From Cellvibrionales bacterium UBA5860 (GTDB lineage Bacteria > Pseudomonadota > Gammaproteobacteria > Pseudomonadales > Porticoccaceae): a stretch of DNA of 5,391 nucleotides. The stretch is taken from the NCBI GenBank assembly GCA_002431545.1, contig DJFY01000022.1:1-5391 (forward strand), read 5' to 3'. Shown one piece after another: positions 5,200 to 5,391 of this stretch. The translations under genes and the position numbers were made by a program. Position 1 is the first letter of the stretch; the number at the start of each line of letters is the position of its first letter. The notes under the pieces are model-generated. The model made no database searches and was not told the origin of the DNA. It worked only from the letters and a program-made list of their open reading frames with translations.

Positions 5200-5391
5200 T
5201 TAGTGCGAGGCGCTAGCGGAATCGCTCGCCAACGAGAGCGGTATACCGTCGTCTCTAAGCAAAACATAGATGGCGGGAATGACGATCAGCGTGAGCACGG
5301 TCGAAGATGCCAGGCCGTACATGAGCGAGACGGCCATGCCGTGAAACATGGGGTCGGGCAGGATAAATGCCGAACCGGCAATGCCTGCGAT
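5200..5391 (-). CDS. RND efflux transporter permease, C-terminal part (cut by window edge)
   Basis: The minus strand is open from the window edge to a TAA at 5200-5202, encoding the last 63 residues of a larger protein. The visible part runs FILPDPMFHGMAVSLMYGL, then a hydrophobic helix (about residues 29-45 of the fragment, containing LTLIVIPAIYVLL), then a short polar tail ending in SASASH. The pattern of a D-P-F-G-A-S-L-G motif followed by an LTL..P..Y helix is the classic last transmembrane helix of AcrB/MexB-type resistance-nodulation-division inner-membrane pumps, which extrude substrates using the proton gradient. The full protein would be about 1,000 residues or more, so over 90 percent lies outside the window. 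The substrate and RND subgroup cannot be told from this end. Its stop codon directly abuts that of the convergent Rossmann-protein gene. Confidence 0.85.
   Translation of the reverse strand: MAGIAGSAFILPDPMFHGMAVSLMYGLASSTVLTLIVIPAIYVLLRDDGIPLSLASDSASASH

Overview
The window looks like ordinary chromosome from a moderately GC-rich Gram-negative bacterium, probably a gammaproteobacterium. The basis is the C-terminus of an AcrB/MexB-type RND efflux pump, a gammaproteobacterial-style tRNA-Arg(UCG) with encoded CCA, and purine-rich Shine-Dalgarno sites. Species cannot be read from the sequence. No integrase, transposase, CRISPR array, plasmid or phage gene was seen.

Layout, left to right. A minus-strand gene for a luciferase-like (LLM class) flavin/F420 oxidoreductase (117-974) ends at a probable intrinsic terminator (72-90). 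It diverges from a plus-strand enoyl-CoA hydratase gene (start placed at 1207, end 1992). The roughly 230-bp gap between them carries one plausible sigma70 promoter for each direction. A tRNA-Arg(UCG) follows at 2076-2152. A 315-bp stretch with no convincing gene then leads to a short-chain dehydrogenase/reductase (2468-3271). A second gene-poor stretch of 462 bp contains an 8-bp hairpin and an 11-bp tandem duplication. It precedes a cyclase-family (kynurenine-formamidase-like) metal hydrolase (3734-4690) and, 17 bp later, a small protein with one FAD/NAD-binding Rossmann half (4708-5199). The right edge holds the C-terminal 63 codons of an RND efflux transporter on the minus strand. Its stop codon directly abuts that of the small Rossmann protein.

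The LLM oxidoreductase, hydratase, SDR and cyclase-family hydrolase are all typical of accessory catabolic gene sets that process acyl-CoA, alcohol/ketone or ring substrates. No shared substrate can be inferred. Only the cyclase and the small Rossmann protein look like one transcription unit. That pair is the most interesting part: the hydrolase has a variant metal-binding motif, and its partner is a flavoprotein-like fragment that ends before any substrate domain. The rest looks like conventional metabolism.
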